This document shows, one piece after another, positions 35,914 through 47,249 of a stretch of DNA of 64,000 nucleotides. The notes under the pieces were generated by a model. That model saw nothing but the letters and a program-made list of their open reading frames with translations. It was not told where the DNA came from and ran no database searches. Both the position numbers and the translations under genes were made by a program. Source of the stretch: Saposhnikovia divaricata (taxonomy: Eukaryota > Streptophyta > Magnoliopsida > Apiales > Apiaceae); assembly GCA_036435485.1 (NCBI GenBank), contig CM071596.1, positions 15,900,001 to 15,964,000 on the forward strand, given 5' to 3'. Position 1 is the first letter of the stretch. Every line of letters begins with the position of its first letter.

Positions 35914-38900
35914 CTAGAACAGATGGGGGTACTTCTCTTGCATGGCGCTTTCCAATTCCCAGGTTGATTCCTCGACATTGTGATTAGTCCACAAAACTCT
36001 TACCAGGCTGATGGTCTTGTTTCTGAGTACTTGCTCTTTCCGGTCTATGATTTCCACCGGTCGCTCGACGTAGGACAAATCTGGCTGTAAATCTACATGC
36101 TCATGTTCCACTATATGTTTCGCATTGCGATTGTACTTTCTCAGCATAGACACATGGAAAACGTTATGTACTTGCTGCAGACTTGGAGGTAAGGCTAACT
36201 CGTAAGCCACTTGTCCAATCCGCCTTAATATCTCGAAAGGTCCGATGTATCTCGGACTCAACTTCCCTTTCTTCCCAAACCTCATCAGTCCTTTCCAGGG
36301 AGATACCTTTAGCAGCACCATATCTCCTACTTCATATTCTCTATCCTTCCGAGCTAAGTCGGCATACTTACGTTGTCTGTCTTGGGCTGCTACCAATCTT
36401 CCCCTGATTAGAACTATCACATCTCTTGTCTGTTGTACCAGTTCAGGTCCTAATATCTTCCTCTCACCAACTTCTTCCCAACATAAGGGAGAACGACATT
36501 TCCGGCCATAGAGGGCTTCATATGGGGGCATTCCGATACTCGAGTGATAACTGTTGTTATAAGCAAACTCAATCAATGGTAAGTGCTCTTCCCAACTTCC
36601 CTTGAAATCCATAACACACACCCTCAGCATGTCCTCTAAGGTCTGAATTGTTCTTTCACTTTGTCCGTCAGTCTGGGGGTGGTATGCAGTACTCATATTT
36701 AGCTTGGTTCCCACACAGTCTTGAAAGCTCCTCCAGAACCTGGAGTTAAACCTCGGGTCTCTGTCGGATACAATGGTCACGGGAACTCCATGTCGTACCA
36801 CAATTTCCCTTATATAGATGTCTACTAATCTATCGACCGTGTACCTCTCATTAATTGGGAGAAAGTGGGCGGACTTAGTCAACCTATCGACGATTACCCA
36901 TATCGCATCGTGGTTAGTCTTGGTCCTTGGGAGTCCTACTACAAAATCCATGGCTAGGTGCTCCCACTTCCATTCTGGAATCTCTAGGGGTTGCAGTAGT
37001 CCACTAGGTCGTTGGTGTTCTGCCTTTACCCGTTGGCAGGTCAAGCATCTATTGACCCATTCTGTCACATCCTTCTTCATGTTGGGCCACCAATAGTATT
37101 CTTTCAAATCTCTATACATCTTCGTGGTACCTGGGTGCACAGAGTACCTTGAGTTATGTCCTTCATATAGGACTTCATCCTTTAGTTCCTGAACATTTGG
37201 GACCCAAATTCTCGTTGCATATCTCATGATTCCTCCTGCATCTCTTTTGCACTTAATTTCCTCCCCGATCAATATCTCTTCCTCCGAGTTTTTTTCCTCT
37301 TCCATCTTTTGCTCTTGGCATATTCGAATCTTTTCCAATAATGGAGGCTGGATCTGAATTCCCATTAACACTTCTTGGCTACTTCTCAATGTCTTAACTT
37401 CGATTTTTAGCTTCTCCATTTCCTTTATTAATTCTTCTGCTGAAGTCATCATCTTGAGCATTTCCTTCATGCTAAGGGCATCGGCCACCACATTGGCCTT
37501 TCCTGGATGATAACGAATCTCACAATCGTAATCCTTGATTAACTCTAGCCATCTTCTCTGTCTCATATTCAATTCTTTCTGGGTAAAGATGTACTTGAGG
37601 CTTTTATGATCTGTGTAAATTTCACACTTTTCTCCATATAGGTAATGCCTCCATATCTTTAATGCGAAGACTATCGCGGCTAGCTCTAAATCATGGGTAG
37701 GGTATCTTACTTCATACTCCTTTAACTGTCGAGAAGCATATGCAATCACCTTACCGTGCTGCATGAGCACGCAACCTAGTCCTTTATGCGATGCATCACT
37801 ATAGATCACAAAGTCCCCCTTATCATCTGGCAGTGCTAGCACTGGGGCGGTCATTAATCTTTTCTTTAGCTCTTGAAAGCTCTCGTCACATTTCTCATTC
37901 CATACAAACTTTTCAGTCTTTCTGGTGAGTCGGGTCAATGGGGCTGCCAGTTTGGCAAAGTCTTGCACAAACCTCCTATAATACCCGGCTAGTCCCACGA
38001 AACTTCTTACTTCGGTCGGGGTGGTCGGTCTTTCCCATTTTGATATTGCCTCTATTTTGGCAGGGTCAACTAGTACTCCTTCACTACTAACCACATGACC
38101 TAAGAATTGTACCTCCCTCAACCAAAATTTGCATTTAGAGAATTTGGCATACAACTTTTCTTCCCTCAGGATTCCTAGGACTATCCTCAAGTGTTCCGCA
38201 TGTTCTTCCTCAGTATTTGAATAAATCAAAATATCGTCAATGAAAACTATGACACACTTGTCTAGGTATTGTTTGAATACTCGGTTCATCAAGTCCATGA
38301 ATGCCACGGGGGCGTTAGTCAGTCCAAAGGACATCACTAGAAACTCATAATGGTCGTACCTAGTGCGAAAAGCAGTCTTGGGTATATCTTCCGGTTTGAT
38401 CTTTAACTGATGGTACCCCGTTCTCAGGTCTATCTTCGAAAAGTGAACTGCTCCCTTGAGTTGGTCAAAAAGGTCGTCAATCCTAGGCAAGGGGTACTTG
38501 TTCTTAATGGTTAACTTATTCAACTCTCTGTAGTCTATACATAGCCTCATACTACCATCCTTTTTCTTTACAAACAACACTGGGGCACCCCATGGGGACA
38601 CACTTGGTCTTATCATGCCCTTATCCAACAGTTCTTGCAACTGAGTGGCCAGTTCTTTCATCTCAACGGGGGCCAATCGATAGGGGGCTTTAGAAACTGG
38701 TGCGGTTCCTGGTGCTAATTCTATCGCAAACTCGATTTCCCTATCGGGTGGTAACCCAGGAAGGTCTTCTGGAAACACATCTTCAAATTCCCTGACAACT
38801 GGAATGTCCTTCAGTTCAGGGTTTCTTTGCTTCGTGTCTAATACATAAGCTAAGTAGGCCTCGCTGCCCTTTCGTACTAACTTTTTCGCTTGAGCAACAG

Positions 38901-40542
38901 TCAAGAATTTTTGAGTCTGTCGCTGTCCTTTGAATATGACCTCTTTCTTTCCTGACACCTTTATCCTAACTTTCTTGCTCTTGCAATCAATCTGGGCACC
39001 ATTACTTGCCAACCAATCCATCCCTAAAATGACATCGAATCCGCCTAACTTAAACGGAATTAGGTCTGCCTGAAAGTGGTGACCTCCTATTACTATATCG
39101 CAGTTAGGGTATATCTTGCTCACAGGAACCACTTCATGGTTAGCTATTTCTACCATTAGTCGTTCCTTTAACATTTCTGGTTTCAAGTTTAGTTTGCATG
39201 CAAAATCTTGTGATATAAAGGACTTAGTAGCTCCAGAATCAAACAAAGTATTTGCACTCAAGGTGTTAAGGGAGAGGGTACCTGCGATGACATCCTCATC
39301 CCTCACTGCATCTTGCACTGTCATGTTGAAAGTTCTAGCGGTGGGTGGTCGATTGGATGCAGTACCGCTCATCCTTGATCCTGTCGGTTTCAGTTTAGGG
39401 CAGTCTTTCTTCCAGTGGTCCGTACCTCCACACTGGAAACATTTCATGATTGGGTTCCTCTAGGGGCAATTGTTGGAATAGTGTCCGGTCTGTCCACACT
39501 TGAAACACGTCGTCGTACCCTGGAGACATACTCCTGAATGTTTCTTCCCACAAGTCTTACAATTAGGTAGGGGAGGGCGCGACTATCCTGATATGGGTGC
39601 CCTGGTTGACCCACCTCCTTGGCCAACACTCTTGCTTTCTGCTCTGTTAAACCCTGTGCTTTTGGCTGGCTGGGTCAATGTTCCTCTAACAAACTTGCTG
39701 GAGAAACTCCCACTTGCAGCACCACTACTTCGACTTTCAAACTTTCTTTTCTTCATGATCTTGTCCTTCTGAGACTGCTCACTTCCTGCCTCCACAATTG
39801 ACGCCTTTTGTACTAGAGTGGCGTAATCTGTAATTTCTAACACCGCGACACGGTTCTGGATCCACTGTTTCAATCCTTGTTGAAACCTCCTTGTCCTCTT
39901 AATTTCAGTGTTCACATAATCTGGAACGAACCTTGATAACTCAGTGAACCTAGCCTCATATTCAGCTACAGTCACATTGTCTTGTTTAAGCTCTAGGAAC
40001 TTGAGTTCCATCTGGGTCTCCATAAACCTTGGAAAGTACTTTTCCAAGAATAACTCTGTGAATCTGTCCCATGTAACCACTCCAGCTGGTTCCACATTTT
40101 TCTTGGCCTCCCACCAATAGTTGGCCTCTCCCTTAAGCAGGTATGTAGCAAAAATAGTTTTCTGGGCTTCCTCAGTGCCCATAATCTCAAAGGTCTTTTC
40201 CATCTCCTTCAACCAAGCCCTGGCCTCAACGGGGTCTGCTGTCCCCTGGAATTCTGGGGGTTTAATTGATTTAAATGCCTTAAAGGCATTGGCTATTGCA
40301 TTGTTGGGGCCGCGGGGTGGTGGCTGGGGTCGCGGCTGGCGTTCCAGATTTTGCCTCATCAGGTGCATAAACTGTTCCATAGGGTCCTCTTCTTCTTCCT
40401 CATAATCCTCATCTTCAAACTCATTGTACTCATCTCCCTCATCCTCCGGTTCTGGGTGACGGCGTTCTTCTTCCCTGTGTTGGTTACTACCATGAGTGGC
40501 GGACTCGGTAGGGTGAGTTCTTGTGTTTCTCCTTGGTGGCAT
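35914..40542 (-). pseudogene. Element C gag-pol polyprotein, two premature TAGs
   Basis: One frame of 1543 codons from MPPRRNTR at 40542 to the stop at 35914, broken by TAGs at 39585-39583 and 39462-39460. Gag: acidic N-terminus, then PPEFQGTADPVEARAWL, YWWEAKK and LFLEKYFP, then two zinc knuckles (CFKCGQTGHYSNNC and CFQCGGTDHWKKDC). Protease: FDSGATKSFIS. RT: CIDYRELNKLTIKNKYPLP, FIDDILIYS. RNase H: IYSDASHKGLGCVL, YTDHKSLKYI. Integrase: CLTCQRVKAEHQ, AMDFVVGLP, IVSDRDPRF, TDGQSERT. A chromodomain closes the protein (PVEIIDRKEQVLRNKTI, VRVLWTNHNVEESTWE), the mark of chromoviruses; in this family it targets integration to heterochromatin. Both stops replace what should be glutamine codons. 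Protease to chromodomain is otherwise open for 1177 codons. Confidence 0.93.
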
Positions 40543-40937
40543 TTTTCTGAAAGTATAAATTTATAAAAATTCTGTTATGGTTTCCTTATTTTTCTTAGTC
40601 TGGTTTTCTGTGATTTGCACCTCAAAGGTGAAATCTTTTACAGGCATATATGCACCTCATAAATAGCTATCAAACGATCATGGCATCATATGTATATGAA
40701 AACTTAAATGGAAACAGTTGCTAAATCAAACGAAAATTACATCATATTAATGCTAGTGACTTCTCAGAGTCACGGTTTCAAGTACAACATAAGAATGAAA
40801 TATATAAAAGTACATCAAAAGCAAGTTAACATGTCTTTCTATCCAGAGGAAATATATTACGGAACTGACATCGCTATCAAAAGTAAAACTACTACAACAT
40901 CCCTGTGTACTAGAAGACTGAACTGGTCAACCATCCA
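40543..40937 (-). other. Element C spacer between leader frame and gag
   Basis: AT-rich, no supported coding sequence. It separates the extra upstream reading frame from the gag start. Confidence 0.5.
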
Positions 40938-41690
40938 TCAATCTGCGTGAAAGCGTATCGCCTCCCTAACTCGGCGCATAGTCCTCGAAAGGACTCTCTC
41001 TGCATCACTTCTGCGGATCCTCCTCCTGCGGTGGGAACGTGGAAGTGCTCTAAGTCGGGTGAGAGCCCTCCTCTCAATCCCCAGGACTGCCCGCCTCATC
41101 TGTCTAGCTCTAGAGGCTCTCCCCTGGGAGTATAGTCTCGCTCGTCTCTCCTTAGCTAGCTGGAACCTCAGCTCAGCTACTCGGGCCTCCGCTGCCACCA
41201 GGTCGGTGGTCATACGGGTCACCATCTAGTCGTACTCAGTGGCTCTAACAACCTGTATGGGAGGACTAACCGGTTCACTCTCCGGGGCAACCTCAGTCTC
41301 TCCATCCTCTGAAATAGGCTCCTCTGAGTCACCATCCATATCAGTATCCCAATGAAATCCACTAGGGGATGAATCCTCTCTGAGGAGAGGGGAGTGCATA
41401 GGGATATCAGTCCAAACCACCTCCTCATCCTCAAGCTCCTCTCCGGGTGTGGGGTCAGCTGGAACATCGTCCATGGGGTCCTCCTCTGGGTCACTATCTG
41501 GCTCATCTGAATCCACTGGGTCCTCTACAGGAATAGGGTCATCAGCTCTAGGATCCTCCTCGGGATCCTCCTCCTGGACTATCTCTCTATCTGTCTCAAC
41601 ATCAGGCTCATCTACAGATCTAAGAAGAGCATCATCATGTCGCTGCTCGGAACTCTCAAGTAGCTCTACATCCTCGGGTATCTACACAAA
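40938..41690 (-). pseudogene. Extra leader reading frame of element C, function unknown
   Basis: Between the primer-binding site and gag one frame stays open from about 41690 to a stop at 40938, interrupted only by a TAG at 41228-41226. The first part is strongly acidic (EEDPEEDPRADDP, DSDEPDSDPEEDP, EELEDEEVVWTD). The second part is alanine/arginine-rich and likely helical (VAAEARVAELRFQLAKERRA, then repeated RR clusters), so it could form a coiled coil and bind nucleic acid. There is no good ATG at the start. A TTTTTGTGTAG acceptor-like sequence just upstream of 41690 suggests it might be entered by splicing. I do not recognise the protein, and no function is claimed. Confidence 0.5.
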
Positions 41691-41840
41691 AAGGGAAAAA
41701 TGTTACTATCCTTGAGATTCTGATAAGTAGTTCCCTTATTGGGCTTAATGTTGTTAGGGCTATGTCTATTAGTCCGAATATGTTTCGGTAAGGGTTTGGG
41801 TCCTTAAACCTTCCTATCGTCTCTGAGATTATAACCTAAC

Positions 41841-41852
41841 GCTCTGATACCA
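41841..41852 (-). other. Element C primer-binding site
   Basis: Reverse complement is TGGTATCAGAGC, four bases after the end of the 5' LTR: the standard initiator-methionine tRNA site. Confidence 0.9.
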
Positions 41853-41856
41853 TTTC

Positions 41857-43467
41857 TGTAACACCCCTAGATCCGGGGTCGGAGATCCAGGCTGTCACTC
41901 TATCCTTAATTCCCATTTTAATATTCATTATTATTAATCTTCATTTTAGTATGTTGTGATCCCTCAATCACACTCAACATTTACAGATTATAGGCTCAGA
42001 GATGAAATTAAAATATTACTAAGTTATTACAACCATCTTGAAATAGTTATTACAAACCCAAATTGTCATAATCTCAAAAGTTCAACTTAAAAAGGAATTA
42101 CCATATGAGGTGGCACTTGCGTCCAAAAGGAGGTTTGGTTTTCAGAAACTTACACAAGTCATGCTTGTAAATAAATCTAACCAACCTAAGCTGTAAACCT
42201 ATCAAACTTAGTCTGCTCACCTGTGGTAATGCTACTGGGTGCTGCCCTGGTACCTGCCTCGTAAACAGTCTCCTAAACTGCTTGACCGGTTAGCACGCTT
42301 TTGCGGAGGGTCTGCCTTGTTCTTGTCATGAGTATCTGTTGTTGTGTGGTGGTATATATGAAAGAAAAGCAAGAGTGAGCAATACAGCTCAGCCATATAA
42401 TAATAGTTTTCAAAGTACTTTTGTTAACATAAACCATATGCCATATTGTATACTGATATTGTACCATCATTAAACATTTTTCATTCTTTATCCAGAAATA
42501 TAACGAAGAATTTCTGAGGTACTTTGAATAGTTCATCATTCTGTTAACACTATCGGTAATTTAGCATCTAGGCTTTCATTACAGTGTTACAGTACAATTC
42601 CAATTGGAAGAATGGGATTATGCTGGAGCCTCTTCCACGATATCTGGTGATCAGCCAATATATCGTGTCTCTGCTTCTCTACTAGTAGAAGGACGACGTT
42701 CCCTTATCGGGTCGCATCCTGACCGCATATGGGCCTTAATATTTGGACTACGCCCGAAGGCGATGTCCCCTCTTCCTCCAATCCCTGAGAGAATTTTATG
42801 CATCGTAGGAACAGAATTTAATTCAGTTTCCCCCAAGCACAAAGCTTGACAACTGGTTTGATAATCATTACAACTTTACTTCCATGAGTAATTGAGGAAG
42901 TAACTCTGATGTGTGGGTTGACTTTAGTCAACAGATTTTGATTACTAAGAATCGCATCATCAAACATAATTTGGGAGTTGGTCGGAGTTTTTGAGTGTTT
43001 AGTCAAACCTGAGCCCCTCCTTACTAGGTAGGGTGCATTTCTTATTGGTAGCGAAGGGAGAAAATAATTAATACTAGCTCCCAAAACCTTGGGTTCCCGA
43101 GTTTTGATAAGTTTGAGCGAGGTAGCGATACTTTTCGATGAATGAAGCTATAGTCAGTGAAGAAATGGGAACCCGATCCATTTTTAAATATTTTTTCGAC
43201 GATCAGAAAATATTTAAAATAATTTTTTTAAAGTTTTAAATAATTTTGAAATAAATAAAATGATTTGTAAATCATCCTGGAATATTTAATAAATATTCAA
43301 ATAATATTTATTAAATAAATAATAAGCTTAGAATATTCAATAAATATTTAAATAATATTTATTAAATAAATATTTACTCACAATCCTCAATTGAAAATCA
43401 TATTCAACTTATTAATAAATATTCAAATAATATTTATTAATATCATCAAAGGAATTTTTAATCCGAA
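41857..43467 (-). repeat. Element C 5' LTR, last 1.6 kb
   Basis: Matches the left part of the intact LTR (31861 to about 33471) with few differences, then stops at AATCCGAA. The remainder of the LTR is found at 29199-31602 in the opposite orientation. The sequence beyond 43467 belongs to a MITE, not to C. Confidence 0.9.
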
Positions 43468-43924
43468 TAGAATTAAGTAGGGATAGGACTATAATCCATT
43501 AAAAAAATTTAATCCCATGTTTGTATTGTAAAAATTAACTTGAGATTAAATTAAGGATTATAGTTAAAAATAGTAATTCCATGTTTATTTTGTTGGAATA
43601 AGGGATATAATTATAATTCTTTCTATATAATCCCTCCCACTAGTCATTTTTTTAAAGGATTATAATCCTTTCACTATAACCTCTCCTAAACAAATATAAG
43701 ATTAGAAATTTTAAAGGTTATCCCTCAAACAAACATGGGATATGATAATTTAAAGGATAATTTTTTTAAAAAAAAATTATAGTCCAATCCTAAACTTAAT
43801 AATTTAAAACAAACATGAAATAAGATAATTTAGAGAAATATAATTCTAAGAATTATAAATAATGGGACTATTATACTCGGATTATTATCCCGGGATTTAA
43901 TTCCTTGAAACAAACATAGCCTTA
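43468..43924. mobile_element. Tourist-like (PIF/Harbinger type) MITE, one end displaced
   Basis: The right end reads GAAACAAACATAGCC followed by TTA (43922-43924). The left terminal repeat is missing here but lies, inverted, at 31603-31617. With it restored, the inverted repeats GGCCATGTTTGTTTA and GGCTATGTTTGTTTC face each other with TTA target duplications, as in Tourist MITEs. The interior is AT-rich with repeated AAACAAACATG motifs and no coding sequence. Confidence 0.75.
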
Positions 43925-44284
43925 GTTAACAAATCTATGTGGCATTTAGGTGGAACACTTTAGAGATTATGCAAAAACTTATTCACTCCAACCATGAATT
44001 CCTTAGTAAAAAAATATAGCCAAATATGTTTGCTAGGCTATATTTGTTGAACCACAAAAATCGTCGTGTATAATTTTACATGATCATAATAATAGATAAC
44101 ATCGTTGTAGTACATATACAAAAATTTTATATTATTATTATAGCTAATTATTATAGTCAAGTATTATACTTATTGCATTTGGATGTGCTCTAACAATATC
44201 TTGGTTTGTACAAATATCGATTACTCTCAGAATATATTTTATTGATCAACAAATTGATCGTAGTTCTTCAAGCTCCAACTCTAT
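43925..44284. other. AT-rich host sequence
   Basis: No gene, repeat or RNA supported. The phrase GATGTGCTCTAA near 44183 resembles the ends of some plant MITEs, but I find no partner end. Confidence 0.4.
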
Positions 44285-44489
44285 GGGCTTGTTTGGATAG
44301 GGGGTTAGGAGGAGTGGGGTTGGGTTGGATTAAGAGGTTGAGCAAAACCTTGTTTGGAAAAATTAAAAAGAGAGAGCGTTGGGTTTGTGGGTGTTGATGG
44401 AGGGTTGAGAGGTAGTACAATTTGAACTACATTGGATCAATTTTCCAACATCCCAAATTGGGATGTTGGAGAAATTATAATATATTGTT

Positions 44490-45110
44490 ATTACAAAATC
44501 AATATTTTTTGAGAAAAAATATTTTTCGAATATTTTCGGAAAATATATTTTTAAAAAAATTCTGAAAAATTATTTTCCAAAACAATTTTTTCAGAAAAAA
44601 TATTTTCAGATGAATTTCGTTGAAAAAAATATTTTCCCAAAAAAAATTTCCCGAAATATTTCAGAAAAAATATATTTCGAAAAATTTCCGAAAAAATTAT
44701 TTTCCGAAAATATATTTCTGAGAACTGAAAAAATAATTTTCCTCCAAGAATTATTTCTCGAAAAAATAAGAAAAATTTTCGGGAAAAAATATTTTTGAAA
44801 AATTTCTAGGAAAAAATATTTCTGAAAAAAAATTTCTGAGAAAAAATTTCTCGAAAAAATATTTTCCGAGAATATATTTTTGGGAAAAATATTTTTCGAG
44901 AAAATATTTCTCCAAAAAATATTTTTTGAAATATTTTCGAGAAAATATTTATTTTCGGAAAAAATATTTTCAACTATTTTCCGAAAATATTTTATAATAA
45001 AATATTTTCCAATAAAGTATTTTCCGTTAAAAACATTTCTAAAAAAATATTTTACGGAAAAAATATTTCCAAAGAAAATATATGTATTTCTTATTTTTTA
45101 AGAAATGTAT
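44490..45110. repeat. low-complexity array of GAAAATATTTTC-like palindromes
   Basis: About 600 bp built almost only from A-runs, T-runs and short TTTCCGAAAA, TTTCTCGAAAA and GAAAAATATTTTTC units in both orientations. The GC content is very low and many units are self-complementary. Two plus-strand open frames here (44610-44798 and 44880-45101) consist of repeated KIF/EKIF-type residues and are products of the array. Confidence 0.85.
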
Positions 45111-45189
45111 TTTTTAATTAATTTTTATACATTTAAAAAAATTATAATTATTTGTATTACAACCCTTTCCCAACCTAACCCTCAATAAC

Positions 45190-45310
45190 AAACCAAACCA
45201 AACATACCCAATATATCCCGTTGAGAACGGGGTCTGGGGAGGGTAGATTGTACGCAGAACCTGCCCTACCCTGAAAGTAGGGAGGCTGTTTCCGTGTAGA
45301 CCCCCGGCTT
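45190..45310 (-). mobile_element. Au/TS-like SINE fragment
   Basis: On the minus strand it reads GGTTCTGCGTACAATCTACC, then CTCCCCAGACCCCGTTCTCA and TATTGGGTATGTTTGG. This is the widespread 3' body of Au/TS-type plant SINEs, usually GGTAAGGTCTGCGTACA followed by CTACCCTCCCCAGACCCC and a TTG-rich tail. The tRNA-related head is not recognisable, so the copy is 5'-truncated. The family call is from memory. Confidence 0.6.
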
Positions 45311-45724
45311 AGTGCATAGTGCATAAAAATGTGTGATGTTTGGGACAATACCTTAGCCCATGGCATTATACACACAGGACTTACCTCGAGTTCATCAAAA
45401 TATCAAATTTGAATCTTAAATTCTCTCATCATCGTTTACGCTGAAACCATATATATATGCACGGGCGCTACCAGTGCCAACATCAATACCGAGATAAATG
45501 GAGCGTCGTGGTAAATCGGAAGACATTGATTAAGAGCGAATTAAGTGTTGAGAATTGGGCCAAGCCCATTTAGACTAAACATAAACACACAGAAAACATT
45601 ACGGGGAGAGAGAAGGGTTACATCCAAACAAAGTAAGGGTTCAACCCAACCCATCCCTTCCCAACCTAACCCATCCCACTTTAATCCAACCCAACCCTTC
45701 CTAACCCCCTATCCAAAGAGGTCC

Positions 45725-46329
45725 TATGTATTTGCATTCGTAATTTGAACAGTTCATGCAAGAACAAGAATCAATCTATCTATTATTATATATATAATAA
45801 CCCAACATGGGGCTATAATTCATGAGACATTTTATTCCATTTAAAATCATGCAACATTTTATTCCATTTGAAATGACTGATTTGCCCTTCTATTTACTAT
45901 TTTTTTAAAAAATTTTGTTGGAAGGAATTGAACTTGAGTCTTCAAGTTAACTTGCACCTTGCTTTACCACTAGACCACTTAACACACATGTGAATTAAAT
46001 TATACACATTATATGTGTGTGTCGCTTGAGTGAAAGAATACATGGTATTTTAATTACTGTGACATATCAACAATTTTTCATCATGAGTTTATTTTTACAT
46101 TTATTAATTCGGACTGTAATATATTTTATTATATCAAAATATAAATTAATGATGTGTAATATACAGTTTGGTTATACATTTTTAAATTGTAATGATAATA
46201 ATAATCCAAATTTACTCTATAATGATAACTCTGTAACACAACCAAATCGCTCATACATACATGTTTTCAATCATAAACATCATATCTCTATGTGTGGGCC
46301 GCATGAGCGGGACACTATTTAGGTTTATA
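45725..46329. other. AT-rich DNA with a SINE head on the minus strand
   Basis: No protein gene. A short imperfect direct repeat (GAGACATTTTATTCCATTTAAA and CAACATTTTATTCCATTTGAAA) lies at about 45820-45870. The most meaningful piece is the tRNA-like SINE head listed separately. Confidence 0.45.
45915..45990 (-). mobile_element. tRNA-derived SINE head, degenerate
   Basis: The minus strand reads GTGGTCTAGTGGTAAAGC, matching an RNA polymerase III A box, and about 30 bases on CAAGTTCAATTCC, close to a B box. Spacing and order fit a tRNA-derived SINE or old tRNA relic. There is no closed cloverleaf and no acceptor stem, so I do not call a tRNA. The 3' end was not found. Confidence 0.5.
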
Positions 46330-46802
46330 TAAAGAAAATGGGTTAAATGACAGTTAGGTCACTCAATTGACTGAAAACTTTCACTTGGGTCATCCAACTC
46401 AGCTTTTAATCAGGTCACATAACTGATAAAAACTTCAATCAAGTCACTGGGGTTCACGGACGTTAAAAAAGAGACGAAAAGATGACTCAGCATGAATCAG
46501 GTCCGTAAAACCCCAATGACCTGATTAAAAGCTTTTATCAGTTATGTGACCTGATTGAAAGCTTTTATCATTTATGTGACCTGATTGAAAATTTTTATCA
46601 GTAATGTGACCTGATTGAAAGCTAGCCATGTCAGCATGTTGAGTCATCTATCCATCTCTTTGTAACGTCCGTAAACCCCAGTGACCTGATTGAAAGTTTT
46701 TATCAGCAATGTGACCTGATTGAAAGCTTTTTGAGTTGTATAACCCAACTGATAGTTTTCAGTCGGTTGAGTGACCTACTGCCATTTAACTCTAAAGAAA
46801 AT
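46330..46802. mobile_element. Mutator-type MITE with internal repeats
   Basis: The element at 46340-46792 has inverted ends GGGTTAAATGACAGTTAGG and GAGTTAAATGGCAGTAGG that continue into GTCACTCAA..GACTGAAAACT. It is flanked by perfect 10-bp target duplications TAAAGAAAAT (46330-46339 and 46793-46802), the length expected for Mutator-like elements. The interior has at least five copies of a unit containing GTGACCTGATTGAAAGCTTT at 30-35 bp spacing. No transposase. Confidence 0.85.
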
Positions 46803-47249
46803 GTAGGAAATACATAATATATTTTTAATAAATAACAATTAAATATAAAAGCAACTCAATAACTAAAGTATATCAAAACTGTTAATGCTTTTGGACTAAC
46901 ATGTGATACATTGGTATGTTTGGGATTTGACTATTGTTTGAAAAAATTACAATTTTTAACCAGGTTGTCAAAAGATTGATTATGGGAGTAAATTTTTACA
47001 TATTATTTTTCATATTCTACTCATTCATAAAACAAATTGAGATAATTAAAATAAAACCTTGTGACATCTTTAATGATGACGAGTTCTCGATGAGAAAATT
47101 ACTGGATCAAAATTTATTATGTCATGCATATTTAGAAAAAAATAAACAATTGTTTTTATTATAAATTAAAAAGATTTTTCACCAATTAATAGAACTTGGT
47201 AAATGCATAAATATTTTAGATATCACCCTCATTGAAAATATATAAGTTA
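46803..47249. other. AT-rich sequence left of element D
   Basis: Nothing recognisable. The one open frame here (46934-47164) has no family resemblance. No target duplication for D can be identified because the right end of D is lost. Confidence 0.4.

Larger units (their letters stand above)
29199..43467 (-). mobile_element. Element C: chromodomain Ty3/Gypsy retrotransposon (Tekay/Del-like), rearranged
   Basis: The interior is 35875-41856. The 3' LTR is intact at 31861-35874. The 5' LTR is split into 41857-43467 and 29199-31602. The element originally lay on the plus strand inside the 3' LTR of B; its body now reads on the minus strand because about 31603-43467 was inverted. Original length would be about 14 kb. 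The gag-pol frame with a C-terminal chromodomain and the tRNA-iMet primer site give the lineage. Near-identity of the LTR copies by eye indicates a young insertion. Confidence 0.9.
44285..45724. mobile_element. Inverted-repeat DNA element, Tourist-like candidate, about 1.44 kb
   Basis: Left end GGGCTTGTTTGGATAGGGGG and right end CCCCCTATCCAAAGAGGTCC are inverted repeats of at least 25 bp with a few mismatches. Both are followed inward by related GGTTGGGTTGGATTA sequence. TAT flanks both sides (44282-44284 and 45725-45727) as a possible 3-bp target duplication. There is no transposase frame. Inside are a long block of AAATATTTTC palindromes (44490-45110) and an Au-like SINE piece. Confidence 0.65.

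Noticed and set aside
44610..45101. Two Lys/Ile/Phe-rich plus-strand frames
   Set aside because: They are by-products of the AAATATTTTC palindrome array.
45175..45206. GGGTATGTTTGG as an inner terminal repeat of the 44285-45724 element
   Set aside because: The same bases are explained by the tail of an Au/TS-like SINE, and the outer pair of ends matches much better and is flanked by TAT.
45915..45990. tRNA gene on the minus strand
   Set aside because: A- and B-box-like sequences are present, but acceptor and anticodon stems do not form; a SINE head is more likely.
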